Assembly: GCA_964023205.1 (NCBI GenBank)
Contig: OZ026851.1
Span: 12,317,637 to 12,381,636 of the forward strand
From: Lutraria lutraria
Lineage: Eukaryota > Mollusca > Bivalvia > Venerida > Mactridae
DNA: 64,000 nucleotides
Direction of reading: 5' to 3'
Positions 39,813 through 51,420 of the stretch are shown piece by piece. The stretch's first letter is position 1, and each line of letters starts with the position of its first letter. A program made the position numbers and the translations under genes. The notes under the pieces were generated by a model that did no database searches, was not told where the DNA came from, and saw only the letters and a program-made list of their open reading frames with translations.

Positions 39813-39984
39813 ATGATTGCTTGTAACAATCACGTTTGTTAAATTATTATAGATACATGTTTTATTTAAAATCGGTTTAAGATAACACTATAAGGTTATA
39901 AAAACAATGTTATCATACACTTTTATATTTGTATAGCGTTATACACTTTAAAAAAGGATTTTCCCCCAAAGATAAACACATTGT

Positions 39985-40090
39985 TTTCGTTGTTTGTTTA
40001 TACCGACCCTCTATCAGTGAGGGATTTGAAACTAGATTGAAGTGATTTGAAGTCAGTGACCTTAACCACTCGACCACGGAGGCGGGTCTT
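39985..40090 (-). repeat. SINE family 1, internally deleted copy
   Basis: On minus it has the tRNA-like head (A-box within 'ggtcgagtggttaaggtc') and the A-rich tail 'aaacaaacaacgaaaac', but most of the body is missing. Confidence 0.5.
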
Positions 40091-41162
40091 AAACACAAAT
40101 GTGCTGAACTGACTTATATAGAATCCATTGCTTCATTACTCTTCAGATATCAAAAGAAACAGTAATTAACGAAACTAAATGAATTAAGTGATCTCAGATG
40201 ATTAAGTTAATCATAATACTTAACATTTTTGCCTGCTTTTAAGTTTGTAGAAAGGACACTGTGTGAAAATCTTATCCCATACCTTGTATGCATTTTACTT
40301 CATTCAATACATTATATAGTATAGTTTGTTTCCAAAAAGTCATATTTGCCTATGAACATAATTATATCCAGAACGTACTAGTACTTGGGTATGACGTTTA
40401 TAATTATTCATATACATGTATATTATTGATGTTGACAAAATAAATGACATTGTATACATACACATCCGTTCAAATAGAGAAAAGGTGTAATTACTCGGAA
40501 AACGAAATTAATCTCAAAAGTTCCATGAGTACTAATAAAAAAAGCAACAAAAAGAGAATTAAGGGAGAATTTGTTCATTCATATAAAGTACAGTTTGTCT
40601 TCTTTCTGAACTTAGATAAAGATAAATTACGAATTACTGCTTTGCATGTTTACCATCATTCCAATAATTATACTAGTTGCCTGAAGAAGTAAATAACGAA
40701 ACGCGTAGCAACTTTATTTGAGTTATGTTTTCTTTTTTACCATAATGCTTTGCTATTTAACATATAACAACACGCGCTGGTAAACATAATACTCAGTATA
40801 GTACCGGACAATTTTATAGGAACAAATCCTCCGTAACCATGTGTTGTGGTGATCGACAATAATATTATCATACTAGTATTACTGTTGTGAAGATTAAAAC
40901 AAATACTTTATGTATATGAAATTTACTGACTTTTATCAGTCACTTTCTTGTTGACCATCTCAAACCTTGTTGTTTTAATATTCGATTGAAGTCAGGAATT
41001 TGTGATATTTCAACTTAAAAATATCTTTGATCTCAGTCACGAATGCTTTATTTTGTTAAAATTCTAGGAATATGAAATCAGAAACAGTTAAATCGAAACT
41101 TAGTTAACGAGTATTTAGTCAGTGTCTGTAGTCTAGTCCAATCGCTTGCATGTTCATTTCAG

Positions 41163-44115
41163 GCCACAATTGAAAAACGCTATCAGGGAAATATGGCAGC
41201 GAACAGTGCACCCGAACAAAAAAAGATAACCATTCCATTTTCTTCAAATGACGAGGCATGGGCTTTTTTCAAAAGTGCAAGTACAAAATATCTTATAGAC
41301 CCCTTCTACTACAAGCCAAATGGAGAAAGTGTTGATAAGATATTAGATAAGTTTAAATCTGAGTTCATTGGCGTCTCAACCAATGAGAAAGTTTTAGCCA
41401 GCGTGATGTCTTTCTTCTATAAAGAAGTAGTACATGGTGAATTTGAGGATTTAACGACAGATTCCGACAAGACAGACGAAGCAGACAGTGAGGAAGAGAA
41501 CATTTGTGATGAATCGGCTCCAAACGACATGGATACTGATGAAGAAAAACTAGAAGATGCACACAATGACGACACAATGGATAAAAATGACACCAATGAT
41601 CAATATACAGAAAAACTGACAGAAGAGATTAAACAGGAATTCCTTGCCGCTGATGAGAACACACTTTGCAAAATTCCATTTGCCGCTTTGGAAGCTGAAA
41701 GAAGAGATATTATCGATATATGCGCAAAGTCAGGTGTTGACCTGAATATGTTCCGAAGTCCAAGTGGTTATAACTTGTTAATGAAATATGTGTCTTGTGA
41801 AACTGTGAATGAAGAAATGCTTGATTATCTCCTGGCTGGAAAAATGAATGTTAACATAAACGAACCATTACGTAGCCATACCGCTCTTTTCATAAGTTTG
41901 GTAAATCGAAGTATCGACCCTGCTCAAAAGCTCTTTTTGGTAAGGAAGTTACTGCAAGCTGGATCGAAAATGACTACAGTTGGTCGATTTCGCTCAACCG
42001 CCTTACATACATTCGTCTACGAACTACTAAATCCTGTTGATAAAATGCAGAATGATAGCTGGCAAGACATCATTGAACAGTTGCTAATGGCAGGTCTTGA
42101 TATTAATGCACAGGATTATAGCAGCAGCACTCCGCTATTGCTAGCCATTAGTAGGATTGCCCCGGAGGGTGAAGTGCCTGATGGTATGGAACCAACGCAG
42201 TTTGGCTATGATGTAGTAGAGTATTTGCTTAAAAGAGGAGCAGATCCAGATATAAAAGATGGGGACGGACGGGCGGGCCTTTATCATTCAGCGCTATCAC
42301 AAAATTTGACATTGTTGAATATACTAGCCAAGAATACAAAACATCCCGACTTGCAAGATCATGTTGGCATGAACTCAATTTACGGTATTTGCGCATACTC
42401 TGAATGGACTACGGAAAATGAAGAAATAGATACGATACTTTTTCCAACACTCGATGCTTTAGCTAATATTGGATGTAGTCTTAATGCCCAAGCAGTTGAC
42501 AAAAGCACAGTTTTACATCATGCGGCTGCTACACAAAGTCATTTAGTATGTGAAAAACTATGCCATCTGGGTGCAGATGTGAACATAAAAGATTATCTTC
42601 AGCGGACGCCTCTTCATATGGCGATAAGAAATAAGGACACTAAAGTTGTTGAAGTGCTTATAAGCAATGGAGCCTATGTCGACGCAAAAGCTAAACACAG
42701 AGAGTCTCCGCTTCACCATGCTTGTCTTTTCGAAAATATTGATGCGGCGAAAGCTTTAATTACAGCTGGAGCCGATATTGAAGCTGAAACAGTACTTGGG
42801 GTTCGGCCAATTCATTTGACAGCTGAAAATGGTGACGCGGAATTCATACAATATATGACTCAACTGGCAGATAAGAACGCAACAGATATGTACGGAGCAA
42901 ATGCGGTGCATTATGCGGCTGCGGACGGTAACATAGAATCCCTTGAGTACCTTTTAAGAGTTGACTGTGATAAAAACAAACGAGATGAAAATGAAAATAC
43001 ACCTTTAGATTTAGCACAGTATACGGGGCATTTAAGGGTTTCCGAACGACTTTGTGCTCCAAATAGACCTCAATTTGGAAACTTTCCTTCTTCATGTTTT
43101 CCGAACAGACCTTTGATAGACGAAGAAGATGTAGAACAATTCTACAATGATTTAGCGGACAAATTCAAACACGAAAGTAAAAGCCCAGTCGATATTGCTA
43201 AGGACATTCTGGGTAGTAAAGGTTTTGGTAGAGTACATTTGGATCGTGGTGAAGGAAAGCTTATTTCTGATTTACTTGTTCATTATGCTGAAAACATGGC
43301 TGCTCGTATTAGTGAGTTGGATCCACTGTTCAAATGCTCCCTCCTAAGAGCTGGAAGTACATACGAAGGTGTAAAAAATGGATACCCGGATGAGTTTGAC
43401 TTCCTCTGTAATCTGACAGAATTAGCAAAACATGTCGAAAAAAATGAAGAGGGTGGAACCGAGGGTTACGTGTTTGTATTATTAAAAGAATCAGCACCAG
43501 ATGGGCTTTTAAGATTTTGTCCTAGGGCTGACAGACGCATTAGTGGGTCAGAAATACTTCGTCATTTTTCCAAACTTTCTCGCATTGCGACTTATGAAAT
43601 TCTGAGCGAGATGGATTTCGGTGGACATATCTATGCTGGGTGTATGTTACTACCGGAGAGTAACCCACTGTTCGCGACAAATTTTTACCCGTTAAGCAAG
43701 TTGAACGCACAGACGGTTACCTTTCGTGGGAAATTGCACAAGTTTTTGGATATTTCAATCGACTTCAACCCTGTCATATTTACAAACGATTACCCAGAAG
43801 AGGCTATACAGAATTGCAATGTTGTTCACGATGTAACGTCCAGAGGAATTTACTGTCTACCTAAATTGTGTGGACAGGTTACTGAATTGAGTGACGACGG
43901 TAGAACAACTTACGACGATTTATGGCGTCTGAGCACCCAGCATATTGAAGCAGAGGCAATGAGATCTATGTCTTCTTTAGCGCGTGATTGTTACACAATG
44001 TGTAAACTATTCAGAATGGAGCCATTGTCCTGTTCATTGAAATACTTGGAAGTTGGAGAATTAAGTGAAGATCACCTAATGAAGTTACTCCCGTCTGGTT
44101 GCGACTTTGACGCTG
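41163..44115 (+). CDS. Ankyrin-repeat cGAS-like receptor (cGLR), exon 1
   Basis: The ATG at 41193 has a good Kozak context (gggaaatATGG). An acceptor-like 'tgttcatttcag' ends at 41162 and the frame stays open back to it, so an upstream exon could extend the protein. Residues 1-80 are a helical head, 85-150 an Asp/Glu-rich linker, about 187-620 roughly ten ankyrin repeats (clear TPLHxA-type units at 437-600), and from about 645 a Mab-21/cGAS-like nucleotidyltransferase. Its GS motif is at 721-722, EFD at 734-736, and a third acid at Asp857 in SIDFNPVI, which lines up with the third catalytic acid of cGAS. All three metal ligands are therefore kept. The family makes cyclic or linear nucleotide second messengers after ligand sensing; ankyrin repeats are protein-binding. 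The exon ends in a GTAAGT donor at 44116; reading on gives a spurious stop at 44147. Confidence 0.88.
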
Positions 44116-44211
44116 GTAAGTGCACACTCGTTTGGCTCATTCACTGACGTCAGTTTCAGCGGGATCGACACCGTTTTTCAATGATCTTTCAGTTATTTAC
44201 TCGTACAGCGG

Positions 44212-44390
44212 CCGTTTCGTCTTACCAGTTTTCTTGAACTGAATTCTAACTGTATTTATAGAAGAGTATGAATAAGAACCCGGACCGCGGAATTACAATA
44301 GTACGGTATGCACCGTACTATAGTAATTCGGCGGTCCGGGTTCTTATCCATAGTGCATACACAACTCGACCACGGCCGCGGCCCTTATGG
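44212..44390 (-). repeat. SINE-like remnant flanking a foldback
   Basis: 'cttaccagttttcttgaact' and 'gaattctaact' resemble the 3' part of SINE family 2. 'caactcgaccacggccgcgg' after the hairpin resembles an inverted tRNA-like A-box head. Confidence 0.35.
44271..44349. repeat. Long near-perfect hairpin in the cGLR intron
   Basis: The left arm 44271-44307 pairs with the right arm 44312-44348 with about three mismatches around a 4-nt loop (ATGC). The stem contains 'aagaacccggaccgc' and 'gtacggt' and is much GC-richer than its surroundings. Confidence 0.9.
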
Positions 44391-44973
44391 ATGTGAAATT
44401 ATGTTTATTAGTTGCATAAAAACATTTATAATTCGTTGATTAATTCGTAACAGAGCCGTCTTTTCGTTGTTCAATCTTCTATCATATTTTAATGAGGATA
44501 TTAGTTCCATCTTAAAAACCGTGTGTCATTAACTCATTATCAACGAATTCTTATCGGCGTACTTTTATTTTTGTGTTAACATGCGACTTTTAAGTTCCTA
44601 ATTTCCACTCTTCATGTGTTTTCAGCCTGTTAACCAAGGCCCTAATATGTTCAACAGTAAATATCTAGCGCATATTTATCAATTCAATACTTTATAAAAG
44701 CCAACTTCATATGTACACTCGGTTCCAAATTAAAGTGTGCACTTCTAAATTTCGAATACATATGTATTTCAATATTATCTCAAGTTTGGTACCAAATAGA
44801 TAGGCTTTTAGGAAAAGGAATAGATAAAAATCACTGAAAACAAAGAGCACACTTTCGTTTCGAAGTGAGTGTGTAAAATGTTCATGTTCTTTCTCTAACA
44901 TTTGATATTCGCATTCGCATGCTTGGTTGTTAAGATATAATGATAACCTACGAAACAATGTTTTATCTTGTAG

Positions 44974-45473
44974 AAATGAATTCTGACGAAGGTTCATTTG
45001 AAGCCAGTATGCCTGATGAGGAAGTTCACCGTAGTAACAACATATCGTCATATGAGACAACTGTTAGTGTCAACACTGAGAAATCATTAGAAAATGATTT
45101 AGATGAAGTTGATGCGACTCGTGGTGTTATGGAAATCACATGCGGTAATGATGGATACGAATATGACGAAGCAGAACTAACTGCAGAAAAGCTGATACCG
45201 TCATATTACATTAAGTCTATTTTTATAAAGGAAATGGACAAGCTTCTGAATGAGGGAAAAGAATTATCTGAAAGATCATTGTTAGAAATTCCTAGAAAGG
45301 TATACGAGCAATTATTGAAGGCGATAGAAGAGAATTACTTAACAACGTTGTTCATGCCCAAACATAACATGTTAAAGAAACCAATGAATAAAACAATCAG
45401 TAAACTGGAGACCAGAATGCGAGAAACATATTGTAGAAAATTTTTATGGTTAATGGACCAGCTGAATTTTTGA
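44974..45473 (+). CDS. Ankyrin-repeat cGLR, exon 2 (C-terminal lobe)
   Basis: Acceptor 'ttttatcttgtag' ends at 44973. The phase-1 junction makes a Glu codon (G from 44115 plus AA) and then reads MNSDEGSFEA... to the stop at 45473, giving 1140 residues in all. Residues 976-1045 are an acidic, low-complexity insert. From 1045, EKLIPSYYIKSIFIKEMD matches the SYxIKxxF helix of the Mab-21 C-terminal domain, so this exon completes the fold begun in exon 1. The ATG-initiated reading from 44940 includes intron sequence and is not the real start. AATAAA occurs at 45841-45846. The frame match and domain completion make the splice secure from sequence alone, though no transcript is available. Confidence 0.85.
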
Positions 45474-46860
45474 TAGCTAAACATTTTGTGGCGGTGAATA
45501 TATTTTTGATACGTTAGTGAAGACACATTTTCATTTGAGTAAAACTGTGAAAATATTTGTAATATCGGCATGAAATTATAATGTTTTTCACTGTGCATTG
45601 TAATAATATTTCAAGTTAATTAAGTGCAGTTAAAGTCACTTAGCTACCACCTCAATATTAATATTTCGTCAACATGACTGATTATTTTCACCAATCTTCA
45701 AAAGCCTCTCTATACTTAAACTAGATAAAGGAGGTATATCCAGATTTTACTGCACTTGTGTATTTATTTATTTCCAAATGTTAAAGATTTTTTAATTGTT
45801 TTTTTTTATAACTGATTTTCATTGATTAAGTAGGTCTTACAATAAAATGTAATATCAAATAAAATAATAAATGTACAGAACTATATATTTAGTTGGGCAT
45901 GACTTTATCTTATCTATTTATTTGAATTTACCATTTAAGGCGTATGTTTATTTTTGTCTTGCCGAATTTTGCTAACATTTCGCAACAAACAAGTTATTAT
46001 ACAGTAATTTTGCCATTTTTGTTCAGTCACTTAGAATTATTCCATGATAGGCGGAGCTACCGACTGGTTCCATGCCTAAGGATCTGTTTCAAACATATCA
46101 AGATGAGCATACAATAAAAGAATTAATTCTTCCAGTCCAAACTTTTAACGTCTATATCGTTTACGTAGATAACTCGAAACGCTCAAACTGGTCCTGAAAG
46201 TATTGGAGGGAATTTTGTTATAAAAATCTGATAGATTTCATTATAATGAATTTATATGATAACCATTTGCAAACATATTCTGGAATAATGAAAACTTAGA
46301 GAAAAACGGCGATTTTTCGTTAATATCACGAAAACTGATAATGCCATCCTAGTCTTAGTGATTAACGTAAAACTGAATGAATATTATGATAGCAGCTATA
46401 TATAGTTCTCTCATTATTATCGACAGTAATGTTAGAATTATCAAGGTCTGTTTTGTTAATATCATTTTTTATCCCCCCCCCCCCCTGAAACTTTCAGCTC
46501 AGTGCCGCAGAAACGATAAAAACAGGACCTGTAAAAACTTGAAATTTCACCCCCTGTCTATATCTAACTGATGAAATCAAGTTTGAACTTGATGATAATG
46601 ATTGCGTGTCACACCAAACATATCAAAATGTTATACACTGCATACGATAGTAGACAACTGAGGCAACAAACGAATAGAGATAGTGAACGTTGACTTTGAT
46701 AAAGTCTAAGAGCAATTGGAATGTTTAAGAGTAACAACGATAACCAATCATCTATTGATGTAGAGCATATACTGGGTTGAACATTTCAAACCAACAGGTT
46801 TGTTTCAAAACCGTAGGACTAAGCAACTAAATTGGAAATATATTTTCTAGCATAAAATCT
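45474..46860 (+). other. Spacer between cGLR gene and esterase gene 1
   Basis: It holds the presumed 3'UTR of the cGLR gene, a C13-15 homopolymer at about 46472-46486, and AT-rich sequence. I see no gene in it. Confidence 0.5.
45841..45846 (+). other. Candidate polyadenylation signal of the ankyrin-cGLR gene
   Basis: AATAAA 368 bp after the stop codon, with more AATAAA-like words at 45858-45870. Confidence 0.4.
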
Positions 46861-46868
46861 TATAAATA
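46861..46868 (+). promoter_or_regulatory. TATA box of esterase gene 1
   Basis: TATAAATA lies 45 bp upstream of the signal-peptide ATG at 46906. If used, it gives a 5'UTR of about 15 nt and favours that ATG over the internal one at 46985. Confidence 0.5.
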
Positions 46869-46905
46869 CAGTCGTTTTTTCAAGCGTTTGAAAATATATT
46901 TAAAT

Positions 46906-48462
46906 ATGACTGCATTATCAAATGTGATTATTGGAACCTTTGTGTTTGCATGTTTAAGCACGTCGCTTAGTTTTCTAATTCCGGATGGGATTCAAAGTGA
47001 ATACAAGATATGGAGACATAATAGGCTTTACCGAAGATGTCAGTTTCGACAATCACTTGTATCAAGTTCGGAAATTTCTCGGGATACCATACGCTGAGGC
47101 ACCAATCGGCAACTTACGTTTCAGGAAACCGGTAATGAGGAAGAATTTGCCATCACCTTTCAAGGCTCAACAGTTCGGCCCACGATGTCCGCAGCTGAAT
47201 CCATCAAATTATACAATGTCAGAGAACTGTTTATTCGTAAACATTTACACCCCATCAACATCGGACATCGGCGTGGTATCTAAACCTGTCATGATTTGGG
47301 TTCATGGTGGAGGATTTATTGCAGGCTCGTCAAATCAATTCGCTGGTGAGATCTTGAGCGCCCTCAATGACGTTATTGTTGTGACACTAAATTACCGATT
47401 GGGAGCGCTAGGATTCTTTAGTACGCATGACGACAACGCTAAAGGTAATTACGGACTCTGGGATCAACATCTTGCATTTCGTTGGGTTTATGAAAATATC
47501 GGGAATTTCGGTGGCGATAATACAAACATGACAATATTTGGTGAGTCAGCTGGTTCAAGTTCAGTCGTATATCAAATGTTGTATCCTGGTAATGAAGGCG
47601 TGTTTAAAAGAGTGATAGCAGAAAGTGGGACACTAGCAGCTTGGGGCGTAGGGAACGGTAATGCTAATTATGAATCGTCGATACATTTTGGACAATTAGT
47701 TGGTTGCAATGTAAGCAATCACTTACAACTTGTCCAATGTCTACAACAACAAAACGAATCTGACATGGTTTTTGCTGCTAAACAAGCAGTGAACGTTCTC
47801 TTCAACGAGGTCAATGTAAGTTGGGTTCCAGTATTTGACAATGAATTTGTACCTGCCAAAACTAATACTATTCTAAATGAACTAGCAGACATTGGTAATG
47901 AGAATAAATACAATAGTTTCCGCTCTTTCGACCTTTTGATTGGAGCCAATAACTTTGATGGCTTGGTGTATGTATCTGGCTTGCTGCCTTATCTTACACA
48001 TTCTGACACAGCGTCCAAATACCTCGCATTTGGTGAACATCTGAATGACTTCGTAATTCCCAGATCAGTTGCAGCTTGGCTAGGCGAAACACCAGATCCA
48101 TTATCACTGAAACTCACAGAAGCCGAATATACACCATGGGCTGATCCTACCAACATAACTATGCGAATGATAAAAGCTGCGAAGCTTTATACAGACTATG
48201 CCTTGAATGTACCGACGATTAAAACGGCAACGGCACATGATAATACCCTAACAAGCACATACGTTTACCAGTTCTCAAATGCTGGTCCAGTCCAATTCAT
48301 CGAAACTCCTAAGGAAATAGCCAGTGATTATGTAGCAAATCATGCTGATGAATTAGCATTTGTATTTGGATTAGCAGGACTGCCAAATGAACTACTCACC
48401 CCAGACGACATCAAACTATCAAAGGCTATAATGAGAATGTGGACCAACTTCGCAAAATCAGG
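46906..48462 (+). CDS. Type-B carboxylesterase gene 1, exon 1 (frameshifted after the signal peptide)
   Basis: The frame from ATG 46906 encodes a signal peptide and FLIPDGIQ as in the paralogs. The catalytic domain continues in another frame, open from ATG 46985 (MGFKVNTRYG...). Against genes 2 and 3, two bases are missing right after the GIQ codons (near 46995), so signal and enzyme are out of frame. Counting from 46985: oxyanion HGGGF 107-111, nucleophile Ser188 in FGESAG, acid Asp325 in NNFDG, His453 in NHADELAFVFG. The exon ends at 48462 before GTAAGT (phase 2). Possibilities are a pseudogene, a cytosolic form from the internal ATG, or a sequencing error; the otherwise clean 490-codon frame argues against long decay. 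It lacks about six residues that genes 2 and 3 have after FVFG. Confidence 0.85.
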
Positions 48463-48954
48463 GTAAGTTAGTACACGTAGTGCACCAAATTCTTACCATA
48501 CGTATCAAATAGAAACTCATGAAAGCATTTCCATTTAAACCGCATTATTGTAAACAAATCTCGATCGTGGTATAAGAAAGATAAGAGAGAATGCGAATGT
48601 CTGGAAGTTGTAAATAAACAGGGATTTCACGTACATGCATGATCATTTTCAAAGTTCCACGTCGTTTATAAATTTTGCTTTTACATTTATTGCAGTCAGC
48701 TTTCCGGACAAGTGTTTCCGGAATAGCAATCATTACTTCTTAAAGTATTGTTTTTTTTTCATTATATCTATTACTATAAACACCATGTTCTTATAAATAA
48801 TGGAGTAACTCAACACCGCAAGATGATATTGCATGTGTATAAACAAACCAGTTTTAGTAATGATATTATTATTCTCAGATATATAACTACTTTATTAATA
48901 ATAGTTATTTTTACAATAAAGCAACGGAAATATATTGTTGTTTTCACATTTCAG

Positions 48955-49153
48955 AAATCCTAACTACCCAGCAAGTCTTCAACCACTTTACAATGTCACG
49001 TGGCCAGAATTCGATGGAACGGGCGAAAACTATCTTGAGATCAATGACAAAATGTCGCCATCGTCCGTAAAACAACGTCTTGCGGCAAGGGCTGTAGAAT
49101 TTTGGAACCACTTACTACCAAACGTGCAAGCTTTTGCAAAATCTAGTTCATAG
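48955..49153 (+). CDS. Carboxylesterase gene 1, exon 2
   Basis: Acceptor 'cacatttcag' ends at 48954. The phase-2 join restores Gly and gives NPNYPASLQP LYNVTWPEFD ... AFAKSSS, 65 residues, then TAG. This is the usual esterase C-terminus (GNPN...WPxF). The intron (48463-48954) is plain AT-rich sequence. AATAAA motifs follow at 49332 and 49972. Confidence 0.85.
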
Positions 49154-50089
49154 ACATAAATTTTACCAATGGGAAACTTTCAGCCAATACTAACCCGACA
49201 CCGGCTCCTATATAATACAATTTAGCTTGATAGTTTGCGAATGTATTTCGTTCAGATTTGAACATAGATAACTGAACGCATAAAACATATGCCGCCCCGT
49301 AGTTTAATCTCACAAGATTAACATATTAAAAAATAAAAAAGATGACTGTAAAATCCGAATTCACAAAATGGCCTATGACGCAAAATTTAAGTTATTCACG
49401 GAACAGTTTATTCGTCCGAGTAATTTATGTCTTGAGCACACATCTCTCACCGACAACACATTAGTTCGAACTCACAACCTCTAGATCTGTAGCCAAACAA
49501 CTTATTGTAAAGTTTCAAGCCAATTCATTAAACTACATTCAACAAAAGAAAAACGGAATTTAAAACAGTCGGTTTAGAAATGGCGTTAAGTGTAGAATAA
49601 GAGTAGTTAATAGTCCTTATGTATGACAATATTATGTTCAGATCAACATTTTAAATATCATAGGATGAAAGTAAAAGAAGAAAATAAGCCAAAATGGTTT
49701 CCTTTATACCTTTTATGTCGTATTGTTAAAGTTTTTACAAATATTTTGACCTTTCATTATCACTCACGATCTTAATGCATTTAAGCTAGATATGTTTTGT
49801 TTATAGTAGAAATGTCTTTATTATACATGTACTGTTTGTATTTTCTCACCTTTTTGAATGTGTACATTGATTAGAAGTATATATAAATATTTTGATATAT
49901 GAATTGTTGATATCTATTAACTTAAAATGTTTCTTATGTCTCTGTCAGAAGTTGTGAATGGTTGAAAGAAAAATAAATTCTATGCATTTTGTCCCCCGCC
50001 CCTTCAAAAATCTGTTCTAGGACAATATGTACTACTACTATTAGTATTGGTAAATTTTATTCTATTGAACCGTTGAAAATGTGACTTGA

Positions 50090-50345
50090 CGCCCGTTTAC
50101 AGCAGCATTTGAATATAAATATACCACCGCAAGGTAACCTTATAAACATTGACTCAGTACCCGTAATCATCTTGTTCCTCCATAGTAACTGCCCACATCT
50201 CAACAGGAATCACCCTCACCAAGTGTGGAGAACAAAAGGCCTCCTAAGATACAGTTTCCAACAAGCAAATCGCCACAGAACGAATATGCCGCGTTCTCCG
50301 GGATTGGAACTCACGAGCCCTAGGTCTGTAGACCAGTGAGCTTAG
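50090..50345 (-). repeat. SINE-like repeat, family 3
   Basis: On minus it begins 'gcctgctaagctcactggtc' (A-box-like) and has the B-box 'gagttccaatccc', followed by a GC-richer body. It differs from families 1 and 2. Confidence 0.45.
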
Positions 50346-50920
50346 CAGGCGTATCTGTCCAATGATTATTCACATTTCATGAACTATTCATGAAGTATAC
50401 AAGAATAGTTCAAGACCAAATCATGTTTTCATGAATCCTTTTCTAAAGAGCAGGGTCTTGACTCAAACGATGATAAATTAAAGTAAATGGTATGATACTA
50501 CGGTCGTAGATCGTGAGGTTATTGTAGGCATTCAATTTATGAAGCATTCATAAACGACCACTCCGTTGTTTCTTCAGTCAGATTACAAGTTACTACAGGT
50601 AGTTGGTTTTTAAAGGGTTGTAAAATAGGATAAAACACAGCAAACACTCGTGTATAAGACGTAAATTGTTTTTGTTTCTATAGTTACTCGAGCTACCCTA
50701 ATTTTCACCGCGACCTTCGACTTTTTATTAGGTCCGAGGAACGGTATATATACTTTCTCACTTTTTTACCTTTCCGTACGCTCTCAAGAATAATATACTA
50801 GTATCTCGTACACTCACTCCAAAAAATGCCTATCTAAGTATACATACAATGTACCTATTTTTATGAGCATGTAACAAGAAACAACCATTTTTACGCCTAA
50901 AAAATAATGAAATTTATTTA

Positions 50921-51109
50921 CTGTGGAATCATTAATTTTCGTTGGGGATTTAATTTCGTGGGTCAGTTCACCCATGAAATTAAATCCCAACGAAGTCAAA
51001 TGCAGATTTTTCAATAATCAAAGTCAACGAATTTATGTCCCCACGAAATAGCCATTTTAATAAAAAAAAAAACGAAAATTGAGACCTACAAAAATAAATG
51101 AAAATACAG
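50921..51109 (+). mobile_element. Mariner-like MITE, copy 2 (189 bp)
   Basis: TA-flanked. It starts CTGTGGAATCATTAATTTTC and ends 'aaatgaaaatacag'. An internal palindrome, 'gggatttaatttcgtgggt' against 'cccatgaaattaaatccc', gives a stem. It matches 19400-19591 in inverse orientation. Confidence 0.7.
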
Positions 51110-51245
51110 TATTGACTATATACCTGATCCCTACTATCGTTCATGCATAGAGCTTGTATAAAGCATGATTAATTCATTAGCTTTATGGAGTTGGTGAATT
51201 ATCTCACGACAGATTCATTAATTCCAAACTTTCCTACACCGAAGT

Positions 51246-51420
51246 ACAGTCAAACCCGTGTTAGCAGTGGGCTCCGAACAAGCCCAACCTGTGAACAAAG
51301 GTTGTTCTTTTAAAAATGTCGTTGTTTATTTAGAAAGAATGAATTCCTAATAAGGTCACCTGTCGATAATGGTCACATTTTTTCTTTCCCGTGTGTGGCC
51401 GTTGTTCACAGGTTTGACAG
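51246..51420. mobile_element. MITE with TA-flanked 14-bp TIRs
   Basis: CAGTCAAACCCGTG at one end and CACAGGTTTGACAG at the other, each next to TA. Internal words 'ggtcacctgtcgataatggt' and 'gtgtggccgttgttcacagg' recur as fragments near 15767, 22830, 27990, 53395 and 60520. Confidence 0.65.

Larger units (their letters stand above)
24103..41162. other. Gene-poor spacer, 17 kb
   Basis: Between the minus-strand plakin-like gene and the plus-strand ankyrin-cGLR gene I find no supported exon. CpG-containing sequence rises around 26.38-26.9 and 27.24-27.3 kb, where an upstream untranslated exon or promoter could lie, but nothing confirms it. The rest is AT-rich sequence with the repeats listed separately. 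Confidence 0.5.
44116..44973 (+). other. Intron of the ankyrin-cGLR gene
   Basis: An 858-bp GT-AG intron in phase 1. Its first part carries SINE family 2-like sequence interrupted by a long hairpin (44271-44349). The second half is plain AT-rich sequence. Confidence 0.8.

Noticed and set aside
44940..44973. ATG at 44940 as start of a separate small gene
   Set aside because: The sequence before 44974 is intron; the frame joins exon 1 of the cGLR exactly and completes the Mab-21 domain.
46472..46486. Poly-C run as a regulatory element
   Set aside because: An isolated homopolymer; its length is also error-prone in sequencing.
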